Source: Rhodopseudomonas infernalis (GTDB taxonomy: Bacteria > Pseudomonadota > Alphaproteobacteria > Rhizobiales > Xanthobacteraceae). From it: a DNA stretch of 64,000 bases. The notes under the pieces were generated by a model that was given only the letters and a program-made list of their open reading frames with translations, was not told where the DNA came from and did not search any database. The translations under genes and the position numbers were made by a program. Positions 54,336-63,997 of the stretch are shown here, piece after piece (positions within the stretch are counted from its first letter, which is position 1; every line of letters starts with the position of its first letter). Location: NCBI RefSeq assembly GCF_022271405.1, contig NZ_JAJNAL010000009.1, positions 62,001 through 126,000 on the forward strand. The letters are read 5' to 3'.

Positions 54336-55256
54336 ATGCGTATTCTGATCGTAGGCGCCGGCGCTATCGGCGGCTATTTCGGCGGGCGGCTGTTGCAGGC
54401 GGGGCGGGACGTCACGTTTCTGGTTCGGCCGGGTCGAGCCGCCGAGCTGGCGCGCGACGGCCTCGTCATCAAGAGCCCGAACGGCGACGCGACGATCGCC
54501 AATCCGCCGGCGCTGCAGTCAGCCGATCTGAAGCCCGAGTACGATCTGGTGCTGTTGAGCTGTAAGGCGTTCGATCTCGACGACGCCATCGCGTCGTTCG
54601 CGGGCGGTGTCGGGCCGCAGACCGCGGTGCTGCCGCTGCTCAACGGCCTCAAGCATCTCGACACGCTGGACGCGCAGTTCGGCCGTGACCGCGTGCTCGG
54701 CGGCCAATGCGTGATCGCCGCGATGCTGGATGCGCAGCGCCACGTCGTGCAACTCGCGCCGATGAATTCCATCACCTTCGGCGAGCGGGACGGCGGCACC
54801 AGCCCGCGCGTCGCCGCGATCGCGCAGGCCCTCGGTGGCGCCGGCTTCGACGTCAACGCGTCACCCGAGGTGATGCAGGAGATGTGGGAAAAATGGGTGT
54901 TTCTGGCCTCGCTCGCCGGCTCTACCAGCCTGATGCGGGCGCCGGTCGGCGACATCCTGGCCGCGCCCGGCGGCGCCGAATTCATGCTCGGCGTGGTCGA
55001 GGAGATCAGCGCGATCGCCACCGCGGCCGGCCATCCGCCGCGCGCGCCGTTCGTCGAGCGCACCCGCGGCATGCTGCTTGCCGCCGGCTCCAAGCTCACC
55101 GCATCGATGTTCCGGGACATCCAGGCCGGCGCCAGGATCGAGGCCGATCACGTGATCGGCGACCTGATCGCCCGCGGCGACGCCGCCGGTCTGCCGGCCG
55201 AGCGACTGCGGGTGATCTACACCCACCTCAAGGCCTACGAGCACCAGCGCGGCTGA
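54336..55256 (+). CDS. 2-dehydropantoate 2-reductase-like protein
   Basis: 306 residues from ATG 54336 (MRILIVGAGAIGGYF), with GGGAGAAGAGG upstream. The dinucleotide motif GAGAIGGYFGG is at 7-17, VLLSCKAFDLDDA near 72 and LLNGLKHLDTL near 100. The catalytic Lys is probably in the EMWEKWVFLASLAGST segment near 185, and Glu in FRDIQAGARIEADHV near 275. The family reduces ketopantoate with NADPH for pantothenate/CoA synthesis. As several paralogues exist, a different 2-keto substrate is possible. Confidence 0.9.
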   Translation: MRILIVGAGAIGGYFGGRLLQAGRDVTFLVRPGRAAELARDGLVIKSPNGDATIANPPALQSADLKPEYDLVLLSCKAFDLDDAIASFAGGVGPQTAVLPLLNGLKHLDTLDAQFGRDRVLGGQCVIAAMLDAQRHVVQLAPMNSITFGERDGGTSPRVAAIAQALGGAGFDVNASPEVMQEMWEKWVFLASLAGSTSLMRAPVGDILAAPGGAEFMLGVVEEISAIATAAGHPPRAPFVERTRGMLLAAGSKLTASMFRDIQAGARIEADHVIGDLIARGDAAGLPAERLRVIYTHLKAYEHQRG

Positions 55257-55300
55257 TCGCCGGGCGATCGACTCCAGTGCCTGGTGCGCCCTGACCCCAA

Positions 55301-55398
55301 CCCTCTCCCGCAAGCGGGAGAGGGAGCCCGCTGCGGCGCGTGGCTCACGATGACCGGCCCAACGGGCACGGCGTAACCTCTCCCGCCTGCGGGAGAGA
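55301..55398. repeat. Intergenic CTCCCTC...GAGGGAG palindrome, copy 3 (compound)
   Basis: CCCTCTCCCGCAAGCGGGAG AGGG is a near-perfect palindrome, followed about 60 bases later by CTCTCCCGCCTGCGGGAGAG. The remainder of the gap to ccoN (to 55747) shows a small ATGAGTTGC/GCAACTCAT hairpin (55571-55595) but no gene I can support. Confidence 0.7.
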
Positions 55399-55747
55399 TC
55401 GAATCGCGCCGCGATCCGGGTGAGGGTACTCCTCTCCGCGAATCGTAGGCGGCCGGGCGTCGCCACTTTGACGTTAGTACCTGACGGCGAGGGGGCCCTT
55501 GCTTGTCGATGGCACGGCGCGACCATTGGGGTGTTCTGCCGTCGCGCTCTGCGAGCATCCGCAAATGGCAATGAGTTGCGTGAACGGCAACTCATCCCTT
55601 TGTCTAAAGCCGTTGCTCAGCGCTTCTGAAAATGCCTCGTACTGGACCGAGGCGACGCTGCGGCGGGCGCTTGCTTTGCTGCGATTCTTGCCGAATCCGA
55701 ACGCCGCGCGTCGCCGATCACTCCGGTCTGGCGCAAAATTGTGCAAT

Positions 55748-55761
55748 TTGATTTCGATCAA
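55748..55761. promoter_or_regulatory. FixK/FNR-type box upstream of ccoN
   Basis: TTGAT-TTCG-ATCAA is a perfect match to the FNR/FixK consensus TTGAT-N4-ATCAA. It ends 62 bases before the ccoN start, a suitable position for activation under low oxygen. It is the expected control site for ccoNOQP. Confidence 0.9.
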
Positions 55762-55823
55762 TCGACCTCGACGGATTCCAGGTTTGTTGCGACCAACTGC
55801 CCCGCCGAGAAAAGATTGATCAG

Positions 55824-57470
55824 ATGAATCAAGCTCTCACATCTAAGCGGATCACCTTCGGCGAGGGTGGTCTGACGGTCGTGTTCACCTTGACCACGGT
55901 GCTGTGCATCTACGCGACGATCTTCGCCAAGGATGCGCCGTTCGCCTTCCACGCCGCTCTCGGCGCTGCCTTCAGCGCCTGGGCCGTCTTCGCGATCATC
56001 ACCCGCTACAGCCGCCGCACCGGTCTGCCGCCGCAGGAAATCAACGGCGTGCCGAACTACAATCTCGGCCCGATCAAATTCCTGTCCTTCATGGCGATGT
56101 TCTGGGGCATCGCCGGCTTCTCGGCCGGCCTCTACATCGCGCTCGAGCTGGCCTATCCGGGGCTCAACGTCGCCCAGTGGGTGAATTTCGGCCGGCTGCG
56201 GCCGCTTCACACCTCCGCGGTGGTGTTCGCCTTCGGCGGCAACGTGCTGCTGGCAACCTCCTACTACGTCGTGCAGCGAACCACGCGGGCGCGCCTCGCC
56301 GGCGACCTCGCGCCGTGGTTTGTGGCGATCGGCTACAACTTCTTCATCGTGATCGCGGGCACGGGCTATCTGCTCGGCGTCACCCAGTCGAAGGAATACG
56401 CCGAACCGGAATGGTACGCCGACCTGTGGCTCACGATCGTCTGGGTCACTTACCTGTTGATCTTCGTCGCGACGTTGATGAAGCGCAAAGAGCCCCACAT
56501 CTATGTGGCGAACTGGTTCTACCTCGCCTTCATCCTGACCATCGCGGTGCTGCATCTCGGCAACAACCCGACGCTGCCGGTCTCGCTGCTCGGCTCGAAG
56601 TCCTACATCGCCTGGGCTGGTGTGCAGGACGCGATGTTCCAGTGGTGGTACGGCCACAACGCGGTCGGCTTCTTCCTGACCGCCGGCTTCCTCGCCATCA
56701 TGTACTACTTCATTCCGAAGCGGGCGGAGCGGCCGGTCTATTCGTACCGGCTGTCGATCATCCACTTCTGGGCGCTGATCTTCCTGTACATCTGGGCCGG
56801 TCCGCATCATCTGCACTACACCGCGCTGCCGGATTGGACGCAGACGCTCGGCATGACGTTCTCGATCATGCTGTGGATGCCCTCCTGGGGCGGCATGATC
56901 AACGGTCTGATGACGCTGTCCGGCGCCTGGGACAAGCTGCGCACCGATCCGGTGCTCCGCATGATGGTGGTGTCGGTCGCGTTCTACGGCATGTCGACCT
57001 TCGAAGGTCCGATGATGGCCATCAAGGCGGTCAATTCGCTCAGCCACTACACCGACTGGACCGTCGGCCACGTGCACTCCGGTGCGCTCGGCTGGGTCGG
57101 CTTCGTCTCCTTCGGCGCGCTGTATTGCCTGGTGCCGTGGGTGTGGGGCCGCAAGCAGCTCTACAGCCTGCGTCTGGTCAACTGGCACTTCTGGATCGCG
57201 ACCCTCGGCATCGTCCTCTACATCTCGGCGATGTGGGTCTCCGGCATCCTGCAGGGCCTGATGTGGCGCGCCTACACGTCGCTCGGCTTCCTCGAATACT
57301 CGTTCATCGAATCCGTCGAGGCGATGCATCCGTTCTATGCGATCCGCGCTGCGGGCGGCGGGCTGTTCCTGATCGGCGCGCTGATCATGGCCTACAATCT
57401 CTGGATGACGGTTCGGGTCGGTGAATCGTCAGAGGCCCAGCCGAGCGTCGCCCTGCAGGCCGCCGAGTAA
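55824..57470 (+). CDS. ccoN: cbb3-type cytochrome c oxidase subunit I
   Basis: 548 residues with 12 or more membrane helices. Heme and copper ligands are in [16 protein letters not shown] (heme b), [21 protein letters not shown] (CuB His), GPHHLHY (CuB His pair) and [14 protein letters not shown] (heme b and b3). It catalyses oxygen reduction with high affinity and pumps protons in the inner membrane. It is first in ccoNOQP, 62 bases after a FixK/FNR box. ccoO begins 11 bases after its stop. Confidence 0.98.
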   Translation: MNQALTSKRITFGEGGLTVVFTLTTVLCIYATIFAKDAPFAFHAALGAAFSAWAVFAIITRYSRRTGLPPQEINGVPNYNLGPIKFLSFMAMFWGIAGFSAGLYIALELAYPGLNVAQWVNFGRLRPLHTSAVVFAFGGNVLLATSYYVVQRTTRARLAGDLAPWFVAIGYNFFIVIAGTGYLLGVTQSKEYAEPEWYADLWLTIVWVTYLLIFVATLMKRKEPHIYVANWFYLAFILTIAVLHLGNNPTLPVSLLGSKSYIAWAGVQDAMFQWWYGHNAVGFFLTAGFLAIMYYFIPKRAERPVYSYRLSIIHFWALIFLYIWAGPHHLHYTALPDWTQTLGMTFSIMLWMPSWGGMINGLMTLSGAWDKLRTDPVLRMMVVSVAFYGMSTFEGPMMAIKAVNSLSHYTDWTVGHVHSGALGWVGFVSFGALYCLVPWVWGRKQLYSLRLVNWHFWIATLGIVLYISAMWVSGILQGLMWRAYTSLGFLEYSFIESVEAMHPFYAIRAAGGGLFLIGALIMAYNLWMTVRVGESSEAQPSVALQAAE

Positions 57471-57481
57471 GGAAAAGGTCG

Positions 57482-58216
57482 ATGTCTTTCTGGAATCGTC
57501 ACAAGATCTTCGAGACGAACTCGATCGTCCTGATCGTGGGTATCCTTCTCGTCATCGCGATCGGCGGCCTGGTCGAAATCACGCCGCTGTTCTACCTCAA
57601 GAGCACGATCGAGAAGGTCGACGGGGTTCGCCCCTACACCCCGCTCGAACTCGCCGGCCGCAACGTCTATATCCGCGAGGGCTGCTATCTGTGCCACTCG
57701 CAGATGATCCGTCCGCTGCGCGACGAGATCGAGCGCTACGGCCACTACTCTCTGGCCGCGGAGTCGATGTACGACCATCCGTTCCAGTGGGGCTCCAAGC
57801 GCACCGGTCCGGATCTGGCGCGGGTCGGCGGCAAGTACTCCGACGACTGGCACGTCTCGCATCTGAAGAACCCGCGCTCGATCGTGCCGCAGTCGGTGAT
57901 GCCGGGCTACGCCTTCCTGGCCAGCAACACGGTGGACGCGAGCTCGATCGCCGACCATCTGCGCACCAACCGGACGCTCGGCGTGCCCTACACCGAAGAA
58001 GACGTCGCCAAGGCGTCGGAGGACCTGATGACTCAGGTCGATCCGGACAGCGCCGCCGCGGCGGATCTGCTGAAGCGCTACCCGAAGGCGGTGGTGCGCA
58101 ATTTCGACGGCCAGGGCGGCGCCCCGACCGAACTCGACGCGCTGGTCGCCTACCTGCAGATGCTCGGCACGCTCGTCGACTTCAAGCTCTACAACGAAAA
58201 AGCCAATCTGCGCTGA
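57482..58216 (+). CDS. ccoO: cbb3-type cytochrome c oxidase subunit II (monoheme)
   Basis: 244 residues. An N-terminal membrane anchor (about 16-38) is followed by [13 protein letters not shown] near residues 69-81, the single CxxCH heme site. MPGYAFL later supplies the Met axial ligand. It passes electrons from CcoP to CcoN on the periplasmic side. It is cotranscribed between ccoN and ccoQ. Confidence 0.98.
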   Translation: MSFWNRHKIFETNSIVLIVGILLVIAIGGLVEITPLFYLKSTIEKVDGVRPYTPLELAGRNVYIREGCYLCHSQMIRPLRDEIERYGHYSLAAESMYDHPFQWGSKRTGPDLARVGGKYSDDWHVSHLKNPRSIVPQSVMPGYAFLASNTVDASSIADHLRTNRTLGVPYTEEDVAKASEDLMTQVDPDSAAAADLLKRYPKAVVRNFDGQGGAPTELDALVAYLQMLGTLVDFKLYNEKANLR

Positions 58217-58225
58217 GGTCGGAAC

Positions 58226-58390
58226 ATGAAAGCGATCATCTCCGTCGAGAACATCGTGTCCAGCTTCGTCACCGTGTGGTGGACGCCGCTGTTCATGGTG
58301 ATCTTCTTCGCCATCGTCGCCTACGCGCTGTGGCCCAAAAACAAGTCGGCTTTCGACGACGCCGCGCGCATGCCGCTGCGAGAGGATTGA
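58226..58390 (+). CDS. ccoQ: cbb3-type cytochrome c oxidase subunit IV
   Basis: 54 residues, too short for many gene finders. One membrane helix (WWTPLFMVIFFAIVAYAL, about 18-35) is followed by WPKNKSAFDDAARMPL, a typical CcoQ tail. CcoQ stabilises or protects the oxidase. It begins nine bases after ccoO and ends seven bases before ccoP, as in other ccoNOQP operons. Confidence 0.93.
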   Translation: MKAIISVENIVSSFVTVWWTPLFMVIFFAIVAYALWPKNKSAFDDAARMPLRED

Positions 58391-58397
58391 TACGACC

Positions 58398-59279
58398 ATG
58401 GCTGACCACACACATCACGCCGAGATCGACAAGGTCACCGGCACCTCGACGACCGGCCATGAATGGGACGGCATCAAGGAACTGAACACGCCGCTGCCGC
58501 GGTGGTGGATCTGGACCTTCTACGCCTGCATCGTCTGGGCGCTGGGCTATTTCGTCGTGTACCCGGCCTGGCCGTTGGCCGACAGCTACACCAAGGGCCT
58601 GTTCGGCTATTCGTCTCGCGCCGAGCTTGCCGTCGATCTCGCCAACCTCGAGAAGGTGCGCGGCGACAAGATGGCGGCGCTCGCCACTGCGCCGCTCGCC
58701 GACATCGAGAAGGACCCGGCGCTGCTGGCGCTGGCCCGCGCCAAGGGCAAGGTGGTGTTCGGCGACAATTGCGCCGCCTGCCACGGCTCCGGCGCCGCCG
58801 GCGCCAAGGGCTTCCCCAACCTCAACGACGACGACTGGCTGTGGGGCGGTTCGCTCGAGCAGATCGAACACACCATCAAATACGGCGCCCGCTCCGGCAA
58901 CGACGAGGGTCACCTGGGCAATATGCCGGCGTTCGGCAAGGACGGCCTGCTGACCAACGACCAGATCGTCACCGTGGTGAACTACGTGCGGTCGCTGTCC
59001 GGCCTGTCGACCAGGCCCGGTGCCGATCTTGCGGCCGGCAAACAGCTGTTCGCAGATAACTGCTCGTCCTGTCACGGCGACGAGGCCAAGGGCAATCCGG
59101 AGTTCGGCGCGCCCAATCTGACCGACAAGATCTGGCTGTACGGTTCGGACGAAGCGACCATGATCGAGACGCTGACCAACGGCCGCGGCGGTGTGATGCC
59201 GGCCTGGGCCGGGCGCCTCGACCCCGCCACCATCAAGGCGATGGCGGTGTACGTGCACTCGCTGGGCGGCGGCAAGTAG
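58398..59279 (+). CDS. ccoP: cbb3-type cytochrome c oxidase subunit III (diheme)
   Basis: 293 residues. The N-terminal half-membrane segment WWIWTFYACIVWALGYFVVY (about 35-54) precedes two cytochrome c domains with CAACHGSG near 126 and CSSCHGDE near 221. Met ligands follow, in NMPAFG and VMPAWAG. It accepts electrons from soluble cytochrome c and delivers them to CcoO. A long hairpin separates it from ccoG. Confidence 0.98.
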   Translation: MADHTHHAEIDKVTGTSTTGHEWDGIKELNTPLPRWWIWTFYACIVWALGYFVVYPAWPLADSYTKGLFGYSSRAELAVDLANLEKVRGDKMAALATAPLADIEKDPALLALARAKGKVVFGDNCAACHGSGAAGAKGFPNLNDDDWLWGGSLEQIEHTIKYGARSGNDEGHLGNMPAFGKDGLLTNDQIVTVVNYVRSLSGLSTRPGADLAAGKQLFADNCSSCHGDEAKGNPEFGAPNLTDKIWLYGSDEATMIETLTNGRGGVMPAWAGRLDPATIKAMAVYVHSLGGGK

Positions 59280-59287
59280 CCGCCTCC

Positions 59288-59336
59288 TTCGGGGCGGACT
59301 CTCGGGTGGCGGGGGCGCCCGAGAGTCGGCCCCGAA
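59288..59336 (+). other. Long hairpin between ccoP and ccoG
   Basis: TTCGGGGCGGACTCTCGGG and CCCGAGAGTCGGCCCCGAA form a 19-bp stem with a single G-G mismatch and an 11-base loop. No T tract follows. It is probably an mRNA processing or stability element uncoupling ccoNOQP and ccoGHIS levels, or a factor-dependent terminator. Confidence 0.75.
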
Positions 59337-59359
59337 ACGAGACCATACGGAACGAGCCA

Positions 59360-60856
59360 ATGCTCGACGACCCAACACCAAAAACGAGCCCCGACATGAA
59401 CAAGCCGCTGCGCCAAGCGGACTTCACCCCCGACGAGGACGATGGTCCCCTGTATGCGGCGGGCAAGAAGATCTACCAGCAGAGCGTCACAGGGCCATTC
59501 CGCCGGATCAAGTGGATCCTGATGGTGGTCTGCCTCGGCATCTACTACTTGCTGCCGTTCGTGCGCTGGAACCGCGGTCTCGGCGCGCCCGATCAGGCGG
59601 TGCTGATCGATCTCGCCAACAATCGCTTCTACTTCTTCTTCATCGAGCTGTGGCCGCAGGAGATCTATTATTTCACCGGCCTGCTGATCGTCGCGGCGGT
59701 GGCGCTGTTCCTGATGAATGCGCTCGGCGGCCGCGTCTGGTGCGGCTATCTGTGCCCGCAGACGGTGTGGACCGATCTGTTCTACGCGGTCGAGCGGCTG
59801 ATCGAGGGCGACCGCCGCGAGCGGATGCTCAAGGCCACCGAAGGCTGGTCGCTGCAGCGCGGCGCCGAGCTGGTGCTGAAGCACTCGATCTGGCTGATGA
59901 TCGCCTGGTGGACCGGCGGCGCCTGGGTGCTGTACTTCGCCGACGCGCCGACGCTGATCAAGGAGCTGGTCACCTTCCAGGCGCCGATGGTCGCCTATAT
60001 CTGGATCGGCATTCTGACGTTCACGACCTACACGCTCGCCGGCTTCATGCGCGAGCAGGTCTGCGTCTACATGTGCCCGTGGCCGCGCATTCAGGCGGCG
60101 CTGACCGACGAATGGGCGCTCAACGTCACCTACAAATACGACCGCGGCGAAAAGCGCACCTCGTTCAAGAAGGCCGCGGCGCTGCGCGCCGCCGGCGAGC
60201 AGGTCGGCGATTGCGTCGACTGCAACCAGTGCGTCGCGGTGTGCCCGACCGGCATCGACATCCGCAACGGGCCGCAGCTCGACTGCATCCAGTGCGGTCT
60301 GTGCATCGACGCCTGCGACAACGTCATGACCAAGATCGGCCGGCCGACGCGGCTGATCGGCTACGACAACGACATCAACATCCACCGCCGGATGGAGGGC
60401 AAGCCGGAGGTCTTCAAGCCGCTGCGGGCCCGCACTGTGGTCTACTCGGCCATCATCGTCGGCATCGGCGCGATCATGCTGTATGCGCTGATGAACCGCA
60501 GCCTGCTCGACCTCAACGTGCTGCACGACCGCAACCCGGTCGCGGTGCGGCTCAGCGACGGCTCGATCCGCAACGGCTACACCATCCGCTTCCTCAACAA
60601 GCGCGGCTTCGATCGCGTCGTCGCGGTCGATGTCGATGGGCCGCCGAACGCCCGCATCCACGTCGTCGGCGCCGATTCGATCACGCCCGACCGGCCGATG
60701 ATCATCCTGGCCCGCGACACCACCACCGAGCTGCGCGTGCTGGTGGATTCCAACTCGAACGAAGAGATCGCCAAGTCCGTGCCGGTGACGTTCCGCGTCA
60801 CCGATATCGGCCTCGGCGAAGTCACGTCCGCCAAGGACGTGTTCGTCACGCCCTGA
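59360..60856 (+). CDS. ccoG: cbb3 oxidase maturation protein CcoG (FixG/RdxA)
   Basis: 498 residues from ATG 59360 (MLDDPTPKTS). About five membrane helices flank CGYLCPQTVWTDLFYAVERL and CVYMCPWPRIQ. Two 4Fe-4S motifs read CVDCNQCVAVCPTGIDI near 283 and CIQCGLCIDACDN near 303. A C-terminal FixG Ig-like domain (about 390-495) faces the periplasm. Family work links it to Cu(II) reduction for CcoN assembly. ccoH starts 21 bases later. Confidence 0.95.
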   Translation: MLDDPTPKTSPDMNKPLRQADFTPDEDDGPLYAAGKKIYQQSVTGPFRRIKWILMVVCLGIYYLLPFVRWNRGLGAPDQAVLIDLANNRFYFFFIELWPQEIYYFTGLLIVAAVALFLMNALGGRVWCGYLCPQTVWTDLFYAVERLIEGDRRERMLKATEGWSLQRGAELVLKHSIWLMIAWWTGGAWVLYFADAPTLIKELVTFQAPMVAYIWIGILTFTTYTLAGFMREQVCVYMCPWPRIQAALTDEWALNVTYKYDRGEKRTSFKKAAALRAAGEQVGDCVDCNQCVAVCPTGIDIRNGPQLDCIQCGLCIDACDNVMTKIGRPTRLIGYDNDINIHRRMEGKPEVFKPLRARTVVYSAIIVGIGAIMLYALMNRSLLDLNVLHDRNPVAVRLSDGSIRNGYTIRFLNKRGFDRVVAVDVDGPPNARIHVVGADSITPDRPMIILARDTTTELRVLVDSNSNEEIAKSVPVTFRVTDIGLGEVTSAKDVFVTP

Positions 60857-60877
60857 GCCGCAACCGGAGTCGCTGTC

Positions 60878-61378
60878 ATGTCCCGTTCGTCCGCCAAACC
60901 CCGGCAACTCACCGGCAAGGTCGTGCTCGCATCGCTGGTCGCGTTCTTCGGCGTCGTGTTCGGCGTCAACGGGCTGATGATGACGCTGGCGATCAAGACA
61001 CTGCCCGGCACCGAGGTCGACAGCGCCTATGCGGCGAGCCTCGGCTATGAAAACGAGATTGCGGCCGCGCGGGATCAGGAGGTGCGCGGCTGGAAGGTCG
61101 ACGCCAGGCTGACGCGCGAGCCCGACGGCAAGGCGATGCTGCGGGTCGAAGCCCGTGACAAGGCCGGTCTGCCGCTCACGGGCCTGTCGTTCGTGGGCCG
61201 GCTGGAGCGGCCGGCCGACAAGCAGTTCGACCGCGAGATCCTGCTCGCCGAGCTCGGCGGCGGTGTGTACCAGGGCGGCCTCACCGAGCTGATGCCGGGA
61301 CGCTGGGATCTGGTGCTGGAAGGTGACCAGAGCGCCGTCCGCATGTTCCTGTCGAAGAATCGCCTGAAGCTGGACTGA
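60878..61378 (+). CDS. ccoH: cbb3 oxidase assembly protein CcoH (FixH)
   Basis: 166 residues. One N-terminal membrane helix (about 12-40, LVAFFGVVFGVNGLMMTLAI) anchors a periplasmic beta-domain with SLGYENEIAAARDQEVRGW, the FixH signature, and ELGGGVYQGGLTELMPGRWDLVLEGD. It is needed for stable oxidase assembly and interacts with CcoI. It lies between ccoG and ccoI as usual. Confidence 0.95.
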   Translation: MSRSSAKPRQLTGKVVLASLVAFFGVVFGVNGLMMTLAIKTLPGTEVDSAYAASLGYENEIAAARDQEVRGWKVDARLTREPDGKAMLRVEARDKAGLPLTGLSFVGRLERPADKQFDREILLAELGGGVYQGGLTELMPGRWDLVLEGDQSAVRMFLSKNRLKLD

Positions 61379-61415
61379 TCTGGCCGCCGGGGGCGGAAGA
61401 TCGAAGGGTCGCTGC

Positions 61416-63602
61416 ATGTTGCTGACGCGGGATTTCTCTCACTACGTCAAGGACGTCGATCAGGAGGTCGCGCATCTCGACCTCGCGGTCGAAGGCGTTA
61501 CCTGCGCCGCTTGCATGGCCAAGATCGAGCGCGGCCTCGCGGCGATTCCGGACGTCACGCTGGCGCGCGTCAACCTCACCGACCGCCGCCTCGCGGTGGA
61601 GTGGAAGAAGGGCGTCCTCGAGCCGGCGCTGTTCATCGATCGGCTCGCCGAGCTCGGCTACAAGGCCTATCCGTACGAGCCTGTCCGTGCCGAAGTCGAG
61701 GAATCCGAACGCAGCAAATTCCTGCTGCGCTGCCTCGGCGTCGCGGCGTTCGCCACCATGAACGTGATGATGCTGTCGGTGCCGGTGTGGTTCGGCGGCG
61801 ATCTCAGCCCGGAAGCGCGCGACTTCTTCCACTGGCTGTCGGCGCTGGTGGTGCTGCCCTGCGCCGCCTATGCGGGCCAGCCGTTCTTCCTATCGGCCTG
61901 GCGCGCGCTCAGCGCCAAGAGCGTCAACATGGACGTGCCGATCACGATCGGCGTCACGCTGGCGCTCGGCATGTCGCTGGTCGAGACCATCAACCACGCC
62001 GAGCACACGTATTTCGACGCGGCCATCATGCTGATCGCGTTCCTGCTGGCGGGCCGCTTCCTCGATCAGAAGATGCGGCAGAAGACCCGCGCGGTCGCCG
62101 GCAATCTCGCGGCGCTGAAGGCCGAGACCGCCACCAAATTCGTCGGCCCCGACGAAATCGCCGAAGTGCCGATCGCCGCGGTGCGGGTCGGCGACATCGT
62201 TCTGCTGCGGCCCGGCGAGCGCTGCGCGGTCGACGGCACCGTGATCGAAGGCCGCTCCGAGATCGACCAGAGCCTGATCACCGGCGAGACCCTGTATGTG
62301 AAGGCCGAGCGCGGCACGCAGGTTTACGCCGGCACGCTGAACATCACCGGCACGCTGCGCGTGCGCGTCGCCGCGGCGGCCGAAGGCACGCTGCTGTCGG
62401 AGATCACACGGCTGCTCGACCACGCGCTGCAGGCGCGCTCGCGCTATGTCCGGCTCGCCGACCGCGCATCGCAGCTCTACGCGCCGGTGGTACACGCCAC
62501 CGCGCTGCTCACCGTGATCGGCTGGGTGCTGGCCGGCGCGAGTTGGCACGACGCCATCGTCATCGGCATCGCGGTGCTGATCATCACCTGTCCCTGCGCG
62601 CTTGGGCTGGCGATTCCGGCGGTGCAGACCGTCGCGTCGGGCGCGATGTTCCGGGCCGGCGTGCTGCTCAATGCCGGCGACGCGATCGAGCGGGCCTCGG
62701 CCGTCGACACCATCGTGTTCGACAAGACCGGCACGCTGACGCTGCCCGAGCTCGATGTCGTCAACGCCGCTGCCGTGCCGGCCGATGTGTTCCACCTCGC
62801 CGGCCGGCTCGCGCTCGCCAGCCATCATCCGGTCGCGGCTGCAGTGGCGCGGGCTGCTGGCGCCAAGGCGCCGTTGTCCGGCGTCACCGAGGAGCCCGGC
62901 CGCGGCGTGCGCGCGCTGATCGACGGCGAGGAACTGCGGCTCGGCAGTCCGTCATTCTGCGGTGCCGACTTTGAAGCCAACGCGATTCTCAGCGAAGATC
63001 CGGAAGTCTCGGTCGTCGCCTTCAGCCGCGGCGATCAGCGCACCGTGTTCGCGGTCCGGCAATTGCTGCGGCCCGACGCCGCCAAGACGATTGACGCATT
63101 GATCAATCGCGGCATCGCGGTCGAGCTGCTGTCCGGCGATCGCGAGCCGGCGGTGCGGCATGCGGCGGACGCGCTCGGCGTCGGCGCCTGGCGCGCCGGC
63201 GTGACGCCCGCCGAGAAGATCGCCCATATCGAGGCGCTGAAGGCGCAGGGCCGCACCGTCATGATGGTCGGTGACGGCATGAACGACGCGCCGTCGCTCG
63301 CCGCCGCGCATGTGTCGATGTCGCCGATCAGTGCCACCCATCTCAGCCAGGCCACCGCCGATCTGGTGTTTCTCGGCAAGGAGCTTGCGCCGGTGCTGGC
63401 CGCGGTCGACTATTCGCGCAAGGCGATGAGCGTGATGCGCCAGAATCTGACGCTGGCGATCGGCTACAATGTGCTGGCGGTGCCGATCGCGATCGCCGGC
63501 TTCGCCACGCCGCTGATCGCCGCGCTGGCGATGTCCGGCTCGTCGGTGCTGGTGATGCTGAATGCGATGCGCGCCCGCCGCGTCCGCCTGGGAGGCCGGT
63601 AG
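61416..63602 (+). CDS. ccoI: Copper-translocating P-type ATPase CcoI (FixI)
   Basis: 728 residues. An HMA metal-binding domain (about 20-80) contains VTCAACMAKIERGL. Eight membrane helices and the copper site CPCALGLAIP near 394 follow. The actuator motif is LITGET near 288, the phosphorylation site DKTGTLT near 436, and MVGDGMNDAPSLAAAHV near 618. It exports copper to the periplasm for the CcoN CuB site. It ends directly before ccoS. Confidence 0.97.
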   Translation: MLLTRDFSHYVKDVDQEVAHLDLAVEGVTCAACMAKIERGLAAIPDVTLARVNLTDRRLAVEWKKGVLEPALFIDRLAELGYKAYPYEPVRAEVEESERSKFLLRCLGVAAFATMNVMMLSVPVWFGGDLSPEARDFFHWLSALVVLPCAAYAGQPFFLSAWRALSAKSVNMDVPITIGVTLALGMSLVETINHAEHTYFDAAIMLIAFLLAGRFLDQKMRQKTRAVAGNLAALKAETATKFVGPDEIAEVPIAAVRVGDIVLLRPGERCAVDGTVIEGRSEIDQSLITGETLYVKAERGTQVYAGTLNITGTLRVRVAAAAEGTLLSEITRLLDHALQARSRYVRLADRASQLYAPVVHATALLTVIGWVLAGASWHDAIVIGIAVLIITCPCALGLAIPAVQTVASGAMFRAGVLLNAGDAIERASAVDTIVFDKTGTLTLPELDVVNAAAVPADVFHLAGRLALASHHPVAAAVARAAGAKAPLSGVTEEPGRGVRALIDGEELRLGSPSFCGADFEANAILSEDPEVSVVAFSRGDQRTVFAVRQLLRPDAAKTIDALINRGIAVELLSGDREPAVRHAADALGVGAWRAGVTPAEKIAHIEALKAQGRTVMMVGDGMNDAPSLAAAHVSMSPISATHLSQATADLVFLGKELAPVLAAVDYSRKAMSVMRQNLTLAIGYNVLAVPIAIAGFATPLIAALAMSGSSVLVMLNAMRARRVRLGGR

Positions 63603-63776
63603 ATGGAAGTCATGGTGATCCTGGTGCCGCTGGCGCTGGTGCTCGGGCTGCTCGGTCTGGCGGCTTTCCTGTGGTCGCTCAAGAGCGGTCAATACGAAGA
63701 TCTCGACGGCGCCGCCTGGCGCGCGATTTCCGACGACGACCAGAAGCTGCCGCCGCCGGTCCATAAACCAGGCTGA
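63603..63776 (+). CDS. ccoS: cbb3 oxidase assembly protein CcoS
   Basis: 57 residues, starting one base after the ccoI stop. The single membrane helix (VILVPLALVLGLLGLAAFLWSL, about 5-26) is followed by KSGQYEDLDGAAWRAISDDD, the characteristic CcoS tail. It is needed for insertion of redox cofactors into the oxidase in Rhodobacter. A short gene follows after 14 bases. Confidence 0.95.
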   Translation: MEVMVILVPLALVLGLLGLAAFLWSLKSGQYEDLDGAAWRAISDDDQKLPPPVHKPG

Positions 63777-63790
63777 AGAGCGAGGCTGCG

Positions 63791-63997
63791 ATGGCACTGC
63801 TCACTTATGTCGATCCGGATGCCCTGATCCCGCGCCCCGCGCAGCCTGAGACGCGTGTCGAGGTGCCGCCGGGCAGCGACGACGACGTCAAGGAACGCTG
63901 GCTGCAGGCGCAGCCCTGGCCCTACCGCATCTTCGCCCGCTGCTACCGCGCACTGCGCAAACTGCAGCCGATGTTTCCGCCGATGTCCTGCTGCTGA
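63791..63997 (+). CDS. Small hypothetical protein after ccoS
   Basis: 68 residues, AAGAGCGAGG upstream as a weak ribosome-binding site. No membrane segment or family is recognised. It is Pro-rich at the N terminus (DPDALIPRPAQPE), contains RWLQAQPWPYRIFARCYRALRK, and ends MSCC with two adjacent cysteines. The tight spacing (14 bases) suggests cotranscription with ccoGHIS. It could be a copper-related accessory protein, but that is speculation. Confidence 0.55.
   Translation: MALLTYVDPDALIPRPAQPETRVEVPPGSDDDVKERWLQAQPWPYRIFARCYRALRKLQPMFPPMSCC

Noticed and set aside
55474-55819. Two short opposing open frames of about 95-106 codons before ccoN
   Set aside because: No family, no ribosome-binding site, and they overlap each other and the FixK-type box, so I treat the region as non-coding.
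59072-61417. A 781-codon minus-strand frame opposite ccoG and ccoH
   Set aside because: It is antisense to well-supported ccoGH and has no recognisable domain.
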